Part shown: positions 32,563 to 40,864 of the stretch, piece after piece
Position numbering within the stretch: the stretch's first letter is position 1
Layout: every line of letters begins with the position of its first letter
Notes under the pieces: model-generated
The model's database searches: none
What the model was told of the DNA's origin: nothing
The model's input: the letters and a program-made list of their open reading frames with translations, nothing else
Translations under genes and position numbers: made by a program
Assembly: GCA_035601835.1 (NCBI GenBank)
Contig: DATNNM010000011.1
Coordinates: 372,001-436,000, forward strand
Reading direction: 5' to 3'
Length of the DNA: 64,000 bases
Source: Candidatus Tumulicola sp.
Lineage (GTDB): Bacteria > Vulcanimicrobiota > Vulcanimicrobiia > Eremiobacterales > Eremiobacteraceae

Positions 32563-33216
32563 TTATGCCGGAGAGGCTGAGAAGGCCGGAGGCGGCCGGT
32601 TCGCGATGCCGCGCGCCAAGACGGGCGGCGGCGGAACGGAAGATCCCAGCGTGATTTCGCAGAGTTGATGCGCAACGCTCGGCCGCGCCGGGCGAGCCAT
32701 CCAGTCGATGAATGCGAGCGCCGCCTGCGCGACGGCGCGGACGTGGCTGCACGCCGCCTTTGCGAAGGACCACAACGCCAGCGCGACTGCGGCGCCGACG
32801 ATAACCTGCACGGTCAACGCCACGGGATCGGACGGGCCGAAGATGTGGCTCACGCGTCCGTGGAGCGAGACAGCCTGCGCGAAGAGCAGGCCGAAAAATC
32901 CAGAAGCGAGCTGCAGGCCGACGAGCACGCCGATCAAGCGCGCGAGGCCGAGCCGGACCACGCCCCACAAGGCCGGCAGCAACAGCTCGGCGCTGCCGCC
33001 CGCGCGCAAGCCGGCGATGAGCTGGCGGACGACGAACGCCGCCGCTAGTGCGAGGGCGAGGAGCGCCGCGTTGGCGATCGAGTTGTGCGCATCGTAGGCG
33101 AGCACGACGACGACGCCGTGCGAGCGTTCGAGCGCGAGAAACGCGGCATGCGCGATGAAGGAGGCGAGCAGCGCGCAGCCCGCCACCAAAACCCACATCG
33201 CCAGTCGCCGATTCAT
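32563..33216 (-). CDS. Small multi-pass membrane protein, NRPPPA-tail family, paralogue 1
   Basis: A 217-residue protein with about four membrane segments (near 7-28, 48-68, 80-115 and 128-152), then a helical cytoplasmic part and a Pro-rich tail ending ARGIANRPPPAFSASPA. The same start (MNRRxAxW), layout and tail motif (RRxxNRPPPA) recur in genes at 35625 and 38760, so these are paralogues. All three are adjacent to TonB-dependent receptor genes on the same strand. I do not recognise the family. A 14-bp palindrome (33251-33264) lies 35 bp before its ATG. Confidence 0.75.
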   Translation of the reverse strand: MNRRLAMWVLVAGCALLASFIAHAAFLALERSHGVVVVLAYDAHNSIANAALLALALAAAFVVRQLIAGLRAGGSAELLLPALWGVVRLGLARLIGVLVGLQLASGFFGLLFAQAVSLHGRVSHIFGPSDPVALTVQVIVGAAVALALWSFAKAACSHVRAVAQAALAFIDWMARPARPSVAHQLCEITLGSSVPPPPVLARGIANRPPPAFSASPA

Positions 33217-33250
33217 GTCGTCCGTATTAGTCCCTGTGGAGTTCGTTCCT

Positions 33251-33264
33251 TTATAACGTTATAA
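33251..33264. promoter_or_regulatory. AT-rich palindrome upstream of a membrane-protein gene
   Basis: TTATAACGTTATAA is a perfect 14-bp palindrome, also readable as the direct repeat TTATAACG-TTATAACG. It is a rare AT-rich island in GC-rich DNA and lies in the spacer before the minus-strand gene at 32563-33216. It could be an operator or a -10 region; the half TTATAAC/GTTATAA recalls Zur boxes but the match is loose. Confidence 0.4.
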
Positions 33265-33288
33265 CGATGTAGCGTGCTCGTTGGTTCA

Positions 33289-35541
33289 TCAGGGGATGGG
33301 CGTCGTGACCTTCAACGTGATCTGGCGCCCCGCTGCGTACTGCGTGGTGTTGAAACCATTGTTGAGTTTGATCAGGTACTGATGGTTCAGCAAGTTCGTA
33401 CCCTGGAGTTCCCAGCCGAGATGTCCCGGCGCGGCCTTGCGGCCGAACGATGCGTCGACCTCCCAGTGCACCGGCAGCCGGCCCGGACCGTTTTCGAACT
33501 GCACCGGGAAGCCGCTGCCGTAGCGCGTGCCCAGAGTCAGATAGCGATTCGGGTCCCCGGCAAGCGCCCACGTGTACGCCGCATTCAAGGTGTGGGTCTG
33601 GTCGTGATCCTCCAGCGCGAAGCTAGACGCGCCCTGCAGCGCGGCCGGCGAGAAGAGGAACGTGCCGCCGGAGATGCCCTTGGCCAGGCTTTCGCTCACG
33701 CCATAGGATAGGAAGTAGCTGTCGCCTCTTTCTCTTCGCCCGCTCACGCTCAGCTCTACGCCTCTGGCTCTGCCCACGTCGGAGTTGAAGATGGTGAAGA
33801 TCGGCGTGCTCCCGAGTTGGGTCGTATCGAGCACATTGCTGACGCTCCGCGCCCACAGGGTGATGTAGCCGCGCACGAGGGGCGAGAACGCGTGCGCGAG
33901 CCCGCCCTCGTAGATGGAATCCCGTTCGGGTTTGAGGTCGTATACCGGCACACCACCGCTTCCGCCCACGACCGCAGCATCGCGGCGCACGTCTTCCAAG
34001 GCCGGCGCGGCGTAGAGGCGTCCGTAGTAGAAGTGCAGCGTGTTCTTGTCGTCGGCCTGGATATTGGCTTCGATGCGCGGACTCCATTGGAAGCCGCTCG
34101 TGAAGCCGGTGGAGTGGTCGTAGCGCAGCCCGGCGTTGAGCGTCAGCACCGGCGACACGTTGATCTTATCTTGGACGTAAGCGCCGAAATTGGAACCCGG
34201 TTGCGTGACGTTGTCGTTGAACGTCTGCAATCCCAAGATCGGATCGATGAACCGGATTTGGAACTGGCTCGCGAAATCTTCCCGAGTCGCCGTGAAACCG
34301 ACCTTGACGTTATGGCGCTGGCCGCCGCGAAACCACGCGGTCGTCAAGCCGTAGTATTGCGCGCGGCGATCTTGGAAGGTCGATGAGGCGCTGCCGCCGG
34401 CCAGATCCTTGGCCGGATCGGGCAAGTAGGTGACTCGTCCCGTGCGATACCATGGCGCGATCTCGAAATAACCCTTGCCGTCAGCCGTCAAGCGGTTGAA
34501 TGCGAGGTTCGCAAAGCGGTCGTACTCGTGTTGGTTATCGTCGGTTCCCGGGACCGAAAAATTCGGGTGTGCCGGATCGGTATCGATGGGGATCTGGAAC
34601 GCCGCATATTGATTGGAGAAATCGAACGCGAACGTGTCGCGAGCGTTGGGCGCGTACACGGCGCGCAGGAACTCGTCAGCCTGATCGGAGTTGTCGTGCT
34701 CGGGCACCAGCGTCGGTGAGTCGATGCCGCGCGCGTTCCGCACGAGATTGAACGACGTGAAAACCTTGAAGCGGTCATTGCCGAACGCGTCGTTGAGGTT
34801 AGCCGCGTTGTAGGCGTAGTTGCCGCCCGAGAGGCTCAGCGATCCGCCGTGCGCAGCTCCCACGTGCCGGGTGATGATATCGACGACCGCGCCTTCGCGC
34901 TGGCCGCCGAACTCAGCCGGAAACGCGCCCGTGAAGACTTCGAGGCGATCGATGTCGCGCGGGTCGATGATCTCGGCGAACTCGGACGAGCTCGTTTGCG
35001 GGATGGGCACCCCGTCGACCTCGTACATGAGGCCGTGGAAACCGTGCGATACGGGCTCGCCGTACGAAAACGGCACGATGCCGGGAACCGTCTCCGTCAC
35101 TTTGCCCAGCGAGTTGTTGCCGGGTAGCGTGAGGATCGTTTGGGTCGAGATGACGTCGACGCTTACCGGGTGCGCCGACGCGCTGGCCCGGGAGACGATC
35201 CTGCCGAGGGAACGCGGTGACATGGTGAAGTTGACCGTGGCGACGCCGCCGCTCGACACGGTGACGACTGCCGTTTGATCGCCATATCCGGACGCGGAAA
35301 CGCTGACCGTGTACGTATCGAAGGTGACGCGAGGAAAAGAGAATTGGCCCGCAGTGTCGCTCTTGGTGACTTGAGCCGCGCTATCCGGTGAGCTCAAGCT
35401 CACCGATGCGTTGACCACAGGTTTGCCGGCTTCGTTGGAGATGGTTCCCGAAACCGCGCCGTAGGTGCTGGCCAAGGCGAACTGTCCGCTCGCAAGAGAA
35501 AGTATGAGCGCGGCCGCTGCCGCAAAAATGTGATGACGCAC
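33289..35541 (-). CDS. TonB-dependent receptor with carboxypeptidase-regulatory-like N-domain (1)
   Basis: A 750-residue outer-membrane receptor. I chose GTG 35541 (MRHHIFAAAAALILSL): it gives a clean signal peptide and has GGAGG 7 bp upstream; the frame stays open further but without sense. Mature protein: a CarboxypepD_reg-like beta domain (about 27-108, GAVSGTISNEAGKPVVNASV), the plug (about 115-235, VDGVPIPQTSSSEFAEIIDPRDIDRLEVFTGAFPAEFGG), then a 22-strand-type barrel ending near TLKVTTPIP without the usual terminal Phe. It imports a scarce ligand with TonB energy; the ligand is unknown. It lies between paralogues 1 and 2 of the NRPPPA family. Confidence 0.9.
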   Translation of the reverse strand: MRHHIFAAAAALILSLASGQFALASTYGAVSGTISNEAGKPVVNASVSLSSPDSAAQVTKSDTAGQFSFPRVTFDTYTVSVSASGYGDQTAVVTVSSGGVATVNFTMSPRSLGRIVSRASASAHPVSVDVISTQTILTLPGNNSLGKVTETVPGIVPFSYGEPVSHGFHGLMYEVDGVPIPQTSSSEFAEIIDPRDIDRLEVFTGAFPAEFGGQREGAVVDIITRHVGAAHGGSLSLSGGNYAYNAANLNDAFGNDRFKVFTSFNLVRNARGIDSPTLVPEHDNSDQADEFLRAVYAPNARDTFAFDFSNQYAAFQIPIDTDPAHPNFSVPGTDDNQHEYDRFANLAFNRLTADGKGYFEIAPWYRTGRVTYLPDPAKDLAGGSASSTFQDRRAQYYGLTTAWFRGGQRHNVKVGFTATREDFASQFQIRFIDPILGLQTFNDNVTQPGSNFGAYVQDKINVSPVLTLNAGLRYDHSTGFTSGFQWSPRIEANIQADDKNTLHFYYGRLYAAPALEDVRRDAAVVGGSGGVPVYDLKPERDSIYEGGLAHAFSPLVRGYITLWARSVSNVLDTTQLGSTPIFTIFNSDVGRARGVELSVSGRRERGDSYFLSYGVSESLAKGISGGTFLFSPAALQGASSFALEDHDQTHTLNAAYTWALAGDPNRYLTLGTRYGSGFPVQFENGPGRLPVHWEVDASFGRKAAPGHLGWELQGTNLLNHQYLIKLNNGFNTTQYAAGRQITLKVTTPIP

Positions 35542-35586
35542 GAAAAAACCTCCACGAAACTCGAGTGACAGACGGACCTCTGAGGA

Positions 35587-35611
35587 TGTGGTATGCCGGA
35601 CGTATGTCCGG
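35587..35611 (+). repeat. Palindromic element, CCGGAC-stem variant
   Basis: A TGTGGTATG leader is followed by CCGGACGTATGTCCGG. It lies between the receptor gene and the second membrane-protein gene. The same leader and stem occur at 46591 and, inverted, at 46711. Confidence 0.75.
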
Positions 35612-35624
35612 CGACGAGGTCCGG

Positions 35625-36296
35625 CTAGGCGAACGAGAGCGTGGAGGCTGGGGGTGGTCTGTTCGCGATACGACGCGAGAGAAGAGGAGGCTGGGGCGTG
35701 GCTGCGCCCAGCGAGATGGAGCGCAGCGCGGGTGCGACGCGCACGCGTGCCGGACGTGCAAGCCACGACGCCACGATGCCGGCGAATTCGGCAAGCGCAC
35801 GCGCGTGCCGGCAGATTTCGCGAGCGAAGAACCAAAGCACGACGGCGGCCACGAGACCGATCGCGAATTGCACGAGCGCAGCACTGGCGTGGCCGGAGCC
35901 GGCGAATGCCGCGAATCCGAACTGCCGGTACGAGAAGGTCGCTTGCTCCACCAATTCACCGGCGGCAAAAGCCGACAGTTGTACGCCTACGATGATAGCG
36001 AAGCAGCGCGCGAGTCCGAGCGCGCGCACGTCGGCCAAGGCCGGGAGCAGCCAATCGGCGTCGGCACGGCGCCCGCCGCGGGCGGCCAACACGCGGCGCA
36101 CGACAAGACTCGCTGCAAAAACCGCGAGTACGAGCGCCGCCAGCGCCATGGGACCCTGCGCGGGATGCGAATAGGCCGACCTGATCCCGCCGAATAGGTG
36201 GCCGTTCTCGAGCGCTAACTGCAACGCGTGCGCCGCCAACGACGCCGCGAGCGCGACGGCGGCGAAGAGGGACCACAATGCGAAGCGCCGGTTCAT
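35625..36296 (-). CDS. Small multi-pass membrane protein, NRPPPA-tail family, paralogue 2
   Basis: A 223-residue protein starting MNRRFALWSLFAAVALAASL, with four to five hydrophobic segments (near 6-30, 48-70, 88-112 and 130-160) and a tail PPLLSRRIANRPPPASTLSFA that matches paralogue 1 almost word for word. The R-P-A-R-V/S stretch before the tail (SWLARPARVRVAPALRSISLG) also aligns with paralogue 1 (DWMARPARPSVAHQLCEITLG). It sits between two TonB receptor genes on the same strand. ATG 36296 is chosen by match to paralogue 1. Confidence 0.75.
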   Translation of the reverse strand: MNRRFALWSLFAAVALAASLAAHALQLALENGHLFGGIRSAYSHPAQGPMALAALVLAVFAASLVVRRVLAARGGRRADADWLLPALADVRALGLARCFAIIVGVQLSAFAAGELVEQATFSYRQFGFAAFAGSGHASAALVQFAIGLVAAVVLWFFAREICRHARALAEFAGIVASWLARPARVRVAPALRSISLGAATPQPPLLSRRIANRPPPASTLSFA

Positions 36297-36372
36297 AGTT
36301 GTTCTGCTGATTCCGGCGAGCGCCACGCCGTCCCTGTGCACCAATTCATCGGCCTTTCATCCGCTCGCGCGA

Positions 36373-38727
36373 CTAGCGGCCAAAGCGCAACCCGACCTCG
36401 AACGTGCGCGGCGGCGCGTAGTGGTTGCCCTGCGCGTTGGCGAGGGTGACGAAGTAGCGGTCGTTGAGCAGATTGTGGATGCTCGCCGTCACGAACGCTG
36501 CGGGTCCCACGCGAAAGCCCTTCTCGACGTCGAACGTAGTGTGCGGTGTGCGCTTGCAAAAGCCGGGCGTGCCCGGCGGGCAGCTCGCCGACGACAAGCC
36601 GCTTCCATACTCGCCATCCACGGCGAACCAGCCGCCGTGCGCGTCGTTGATCAGCGCGCCCGCGGTCGATTGCCAGCGCTGTTCGTGATCCGCGGGCGTC
36701 CAGTTCGTCGACGATCCGAAGCACGGAGCGAGCAGCTGTGTCTCGCAGCCCTTGTTGAGCGAGATCTCGTGCGCAAAGGTCACGTAGAAGCGGCCGTCGC
36801 GCGCGAGCGGCTGCTGATAGTTGAGGATCTGCATCGCCAGCCGGCCGAGGTTGAAGTTGATGTCCTGGTGGAGCAGCGTGACCCCGACCTGAGTGTCGTC
36901 GATGAGGTCGGTAGCGTTTTTCTGCCACACGCGGATGCCCAGATCGCCTCGCCCGAGCGGCAGATGCCCGCCGATCTCGTACATCGAGTCGCGCTCCGGC
37001 CTGAGATCGAACTGCGCTACCGTCGGCTGCAGCGGCAGGTTGATCAACTGCGCCGCCTGCGGCGACACGTTTTCGAAGGAGAACGGCGTGAAGAAACGCC
37101 CATAGTAGATGTACGCGCTGGCGCGTGATCCCAAGAAACGCGTGAGCTTCACCCGCGGGCTGAACATGTCGGCGAAGGATCGGAACTGCGTCGAGACGAC
37201 TTGGAACGCATCGTAGCGGAGGCCGTAATCCAGTTCGTACCGTTCGCTGGCGCGCCAGCTGTCCTGAAGATAGACCGCCTCGGTCTGGCCGACGTTCGGC
37301 GCGTTGTCCACCACCTCAAACGGCGCGTTGGGGTTGGCCGGATCGTAGATCGGTGCGAGGAAATTCATCGGCTGCAGCGCTATCCGATAGTCTTTCGCGA
37401 CCTTCGTGGCGTCGTAGAAGCCGCCGGCCCGTATGTCGTGAGCCGCGCTGCGCAGCGCGTAGTCGGCGTTGAACTTGTAATCGGTCGCCGTGCGATCGCT
37501 GGTCAAGGAAAAAGCACACGTGGTCGGACCAAACGTCCCCGACGACACCGCATTCGCGCAGTCCGTCGCCGATCCGCCGTTACCCGCGTTGAGCGCTTCG
37601 CCATAAGTCCAGTCGTTGTTCGGATCGCCGAAGTCGCGGATCCGCGAACGTTTCATGCTGGGGCCGAACGACAACGACCCGTGATCGCCGATCGCGTGCC
37701 GGAACTGGACGGTGGCGAACAGGTCGTCTTGCCACTCGTTGTCGTCGGTCGCGGCCGGCTCGCCGTTGGCGACGTCATTGGGCAACTGGAACGTGCGAAA
37801 CGCGTGACTGATCGTCGCGTTCCAATAGTCATTGCCGTGACCGGCCGGCAACGTCAGGCGCAGGAATTGGTTGGCGTTGCTGAACTGATTGTGGGGCGAG
37901 TCGAAGTTGGGCGGATCCAAGCCGTGGTCGCCGCGTTCGTTGCGCGTGGTGAACGACAGCGAACCAGCGCCCACGTGCGTATGCATGCCAAGCGTCGTAT
38001 CGGTGTGGGCGTACGAGCCGAACGCGGCGCCGGCGTCCACGCCGGCAGGCCCCGCAGCCGCGCGCGTGCTGATGTTGAGTACGCCGCCGAAGCGCTCGCC
38101 ATACTGCGCGGGATACGCGCCCTCGATGACCTCCATGTACGCGATGTCGCTCAAGTCGAACTCGGAGCCAAGCGAGCGGTTCAATTCTTGGGGGATCGAA
38201 ACGCCGTCTACGATGTAGTTGATGTCGCCGTGATCGCCGTTGAGGTGGACGACGCCGTTGGCGCCGCGCGCAGCTCCCGGAAATTGGATCAACACTTGCG
38301 GCAGGCTGGTCCCTGCCGATGCCTTGGCCAGCAGGTCTTGGTTGAGCACGAGGTCTCCGCCGCTGGCGCGCGTCATCCTCGCCGCGGTGATGGTCACTGA
38401 CCCCAGGCTTTTCGCATGGATGTCCAGCGCCACCGTAGCGCCCGCGCTCGACAGATCGATGTGCAGGTCGGCGGATCCGTTGGGGGCGACGGCCGTGATG
38501 GTGTACGTCCCGACCGACAGGGCCCCAAAGGAGAAGCGGCCTGCGTCATCCGTCGCGGTGCGCTGGACGATGTTGTTGCCGGCTATCGAGACCGCAACGC
38601 CGGCAGCTGGGTTGCCGTTGTCGGTGACGGTACCAGTGACGAAGGTGGTGGACGCGGCGGTCGCGGCAGCCGCGCAGGCGGCAAACGCGGCGCTCACCGC
38701 GCAAACGAAAAGAACAATAGTACGCAT
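36373..38727 (-). CDS. TonB-dependent receptor with carboxypeptidase-regulatory-like N-domain (2)
   Basis: A 784-residue receptor. Signal peptide about 1-25, a regulatory-like beta domain about 28-98 (VTGTVTDNGNPAAGVAVSI, FGALSVGTYTITAVAPNG), plug about 100-225 (VDGVSIPQELNRSLGSEFDLSDIAYMEVIEGAYPAQYGERFGGVLNI, in pieces), and a barrel ending RTFEVGLRFGR. It is the same general type as receptor 1, but the sequences are well diverged outside the plug. A paralogue of the NRPPPA family lies on each side. The ligand is unknown; the Zur-type operon 8 kb away makes a metal complex one possibility. Confidence 0.9.
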   Translation of the reverse strand: MRTIVLFVCAVSAAFAACAAAATAASTTFVTGTVTDNGNPAAGVAVSIAGNNIVQRTATDDAGRFSFGALSVGTYTITAVAPNGSADLHIDLSSAGATVALDIHAKSLGSVTITAARMTRASGGDLVLNQDLLAKASAGTSLPQVLIQFPGAARGANGVVHLNGDHGDINYIVDGVSIPQELNRSLGSEFDLSDIAYMEVIEGAYPAQYGERFGGVLNISTRAAAGPAGVDAGAAFGSYAHTDTTLGMHTHVGAGSLSFTTRNERGDHGLDPPNFDSPHNQFSNANQFLRLTLPAGHGNDYWNATISHAFRTFQLPNDVANGEPAATDDNEWQDDLFATVQFRHAIGDHGSLSFGPSMKRSRIRDFGDPNNDWTYGEALNAGNGGSATDCANAVSSGTFGPTTCAFSLTSDRTATDYKFNADYALRSAAHDIRAGGFYDATKVAKDYRIALQPMNFLAPIYDPANPNAPFEVVDNAPNVGQTEAVYLQDSWRASERYELDYGLRYDAFQVVSTQFRSFADMFSPRVKLTRFLGSRASAYIYYGRFFTPFSFENVSPQAAQLINLPLQPTVAQFDLRPERDSMYEIGGHLPLGRGDLGIRVWQKNATDLIDDTQVGVTLLHQDINFNLGRLAMQILNYQQPLARDGRFYVTFAHEISLNKGCETQLLAPCFGSSTNWTPADHEQRWQSTAGALINDAHGGWFAVDGEYGSGLSSASCPPGTPGFCKRTPHTTFDVEKGFRVGPAAFVTASIHNLLNDRYFVTLANAQGNHYAPPRTFEVGLRFGR

Positions 38728-38759
38728 TGAAAACTCTCCAAGTCAGAAAGTGGGGAAGA

Positions 38760-39377
38760 TCAGACTTGGAGAGCGGGCGGTGGTCGGTTGAAGCGACGAG
38801 AGAACCACGCGAACGACGACTCGCGGCGCGAGGCCACGTGGCGCGGCAGCCAACGCGCGGCTGACGGGACCGGGTCGAGCCGCAAAAGGCGCGTGAAGGC
38901 AAAGGCGAAGGCCGGCAGCCGGCGCGCGACGGCTCTGAGCGCGAAGGCGAGCAGCAAAGCGCACACGAGCGCTCCGATCACGCCTGCTGCCACATCGTGC
39001 GCGCAGAACGGGCAGCCTTCGCCGATTTCGGTGATCAGACCGATCGCGAACTGCAGGCCGACCGTCAACGCATAGAATCTCCAACCGCGTCCGCGCAACG
39101 GTAACGTGTCCATGCCGACGTGCAGCGCTCGTTTGAGATCGCGTCCGCCCGCGGATTGACGCCACAGCGCGAAGAGCCGGACGACGACGACGCAGAGGCA
39201 AACCGCCGCGACAATGGCGAGATACAGATGGCGCGGGCTGAAGGCTAGTCCCTGGGCGTCGCTTCCCATCGCGGCGAACTCGGCCGCGAAATGCGCGACA
39301 ATGCTGCCCAGCACCACGAGGGTGAGGTACAGCGGCGTGAGGTTGACGGGCGCCGCGCCGCGGCTGACAGATCCCAC
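38760..39377 (-). CDS. Small multi-pass membrane protein, NRPPPA-tail family, paralogue 3
   Basis: About 205 residues from GTG 39377; the start is uncertain, since the frame is open to 39449. Hydrophobic segments lie near LTPLYLTLVVLGSIVAHFAA, HLYLAIVAAVCLCVVVVRLFALW, FYALTVGLQFAIGLI and GVIGALVCALLLAFALRAV. The C-terminus ESSFAWFSRRFNRPPPALQV matches the tail of paralogues 1 and 2. Unlike them, it has a CxxC motif (GCPFCAHD) in the third loop. It is 32 bp from the start side of receptor 2, the same pairing seen for the other two. Confidence 0.7.
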   Translation of the reverse strand: MGSVSRGAAPVNLTPLYLTLVVLGSIVAHFAAEFAAMGSDAQGLAFSPRHLYLAIVAAVCLCVVVVRLFALWRQSAGGRDLKRALHVGMDTLPLRGRGWRFYALTVGLQFAIGLITEIGEGCPFCAHDVAAGVIGALVCALLLAFALRAVARRLPAFAFAFTRLLRLDPVPSAARWLPRHVASRRESSFAWFSRRFNRPPPALQV

Positions 39378-39510
39378 GTCTACATTATCGGCGGACCGGA
39401 GCCAGTCGCCAAGCAGGAAGATATGATATGAAGGACTGGTCCGGCGCATCCGTTCGGCTCATCCGTTGGGCGGCTAGGCGGGTCCGAATCGCCGTGCTAT
39501 GATTGCGCTG

Positions 39511-40677
39511 ATGCGTTACTCCACTGCGCTCCTCGCCGCGCTCGCGTGCCTCACGCTCTGCACGCCCGCGATCGCTTATGCCTCCTCGCCGGCGCCGGCT
39601 GCGACGCCAACGCCCGCGGCAACGCCGACAGCCACGCCAACGCCGTCCTCGTCGCTCGGCTACATCGTTCTTTTGGGGAGCTTCCACACCACCGGCGTCA
39701 ACGCCACGGGCGCGCTCGATCAACCGAGCGGCGTCGATCTTGCCACGCGCACCGACTTCAACGATTTCTTTCTCAACGCCAGCGCCGGAACCGGTAAGCT
39801 ACGAGCCTCGGCGCTGATCGGCGAGTATTCGTTTCCGACGCTAGGCTTCGCGCTCAATCCGGCGCTCCAACCCGGCGCGAACACAAGGCTGTTCGGCGTC
39901 GTGCCGATAGGCTCGCTGCAATACTCGTTCAACGACCGGTGGAGCGTCGCAGCCGGAAAGTTCGGCGCCCTTTTGGGTCAAGAATCGCCCTTCACGTTTC
40001 AAAACGTGAACGTGCAACGCGGCTTGGCGTGGTCACTCGAGCCGACGATCAGCCGGGGCGTGCACGTGTCGTACGCTCAAGGCGCATGGAGCGGCACGCT
40101 CGAGTTTAACGACGCCTACTATTCGGGTCACGATAGGGCATGGGAAGCGTTATTCGGCTATGCGCCTACGTCGAACACCAATATCCAGTTCGCGGCAATC
40201 GTTCCCAAAGCCAACGCTAGTTCCAATCCTACTGTGACCGTCGGCAACAAGGTCGAATACGATTTGTTCCCAACGCAGACGATCGGCAAGCTGCAGCTAC
40301 AGCCTTACTTGTTGTGGGTGCGTTCGCCCGCTTCTACCGCCCTTGGATACACGCACGACGAGACCGCGTTCGCGTCCGTCTTCATGGGCACGTATTCGTT
40401 CAACTCGGGTTACTCCGTTGCTGCCCGCTGGGAGCAGGTCAACAATCACAGCGCCACCACCGATACGAGTCCAAACGCCGATCTCGTGGGCTTCGGTCCG
40501 GGAAGCGGCGGGACGACGTTCACCCTCACACCGACCTATCGCCACGGCATCTCGTTCGTCCGCCTCGAGTACTCGCATATGACCGTTCAACGCGCCACGC
40601 CGGGGCTGGCCTTCGGCCCGAGCGGCACCGGCACCACGCAGAACCGGATCGGTCTTGAGCTCGGAGTGCAGCGCTGA
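39511..40677 (+). CDS. Outer-membrane porin, OmpL/beta-barrel porin-2 type
   Basis: A 388-residue protein. A signal peptide (MRYSTALLAALACLTLCTPAIA) is followed by a Pro/Ala/Thr linker and about 330 residues of alternating beta strands with aromatic girdles (GYIVLLGSFHTTGV, RASALIGEYSFPTLGF, WSVAAGKFGALLGQESPF, GVHVSYAQGAWSGTLEFNDAYYSG, YSVAARWEQVNNHS). This matches the bbp2/OmpL-like porin family. The stop overlaps the tiny gene before kdpF (TGATG), so the porin is the first gene of the kdp transcript. It may be a potassium entry pore in the outer membrane; inference from position. Confidence 0.82.
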   Translation: MRYSTALLAALACLTLCTPAIAYASSPAPAATPTPAATPTATPTPSSSLGYIVLLGSFHTTGVNATGALDQPSGVDLATRTDFNDFFLNASAGTGKLRASALIGEYSFPTLGFALNPALQPGANTRLFGVVPIGSLQYSFNDRWSVAAGKFGALLGQESPFTFQNVNVQRGLAWSLEPTISRGVHVSYAQGAWSGTLEFNDAYYSGHDRAWEALFGYAPTSNTNIQFAAIVPKANASSNPTVTVGNKVEYDLFPTQTIGKLQLQPYLLWVRSPASTALGYTHDETAFASVFMGTYSFNSGYSVAARWEQVNNHSATTDTSPNADLVGFGPGSGGTTFTLTPTYRHGISFVRLEYSHMTVQRATPGLAFGPSGTGTTQNRIGLELGVQR

Positions 40678-40766
40678 TGTTGATCCTGGAATTGTCGGTC
40701 CTGGCGTTGACGCTGGCGTCGTTTTGGCTTTTCGACACCTATGCCAAAGGCTGCGAGAGGCTGTAA
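40677..40766 (+). CDS. 29-residue single-pass membrane peptide upstream of kdpF
   Basis: A tiny ORF that begins in the porin stop and ends 1 bp before the kdpF ATG. It has one hydrophobic helix (ILELSVLALTLASFWLFD) and a cytosolic tail AKGCERL. Short peptides with one helix and a G-C-x-R-L tail are, as I recall, found before kdpF in several phyla, so it is likely a real Kdp accessory subunit. No function is known to me. Confidence 0.6.
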   Translation: MLILELSVLALTLASFWLFDTYAKGCERL

Positions 40767-40767
40767 C

Positions 40768-40854
40768 ATGGCTGAACAGATCACCGGCTTGGTGCTTTCC
40801 ATACTCGCGCTCGTGTACCTCGCGTACGCGATGCTGCGCCCCGAAAAGTTCTAG
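40768..40854 (+). CDS. kdpF: K+-transporting ATPase subunit F
   Basis: A 28-residue single-helix peptide, MAEQITGLVLSILALVYLAY followed by AMLRPEKF. The L-x-Y-L-x-Y-A-x-L-x-P-E-x-F ending is the KdpF hallmark. It stabilises the KdpABC complex. It is 10 bp before kdpA. Confidence 0.92.
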   Translation: MAEQITGLVLSILALVYLAYAMLRPEKF

Positions 40855-40864
40855 GAGAGCGCAC

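Noticed and set aside
40655-40864. Longer KdpA start overlapping kdpF and the tiny ORF
   Set aside because: KdpA homology begins at GTG 40865, and the upstream part is the wrong frame of kdpF.
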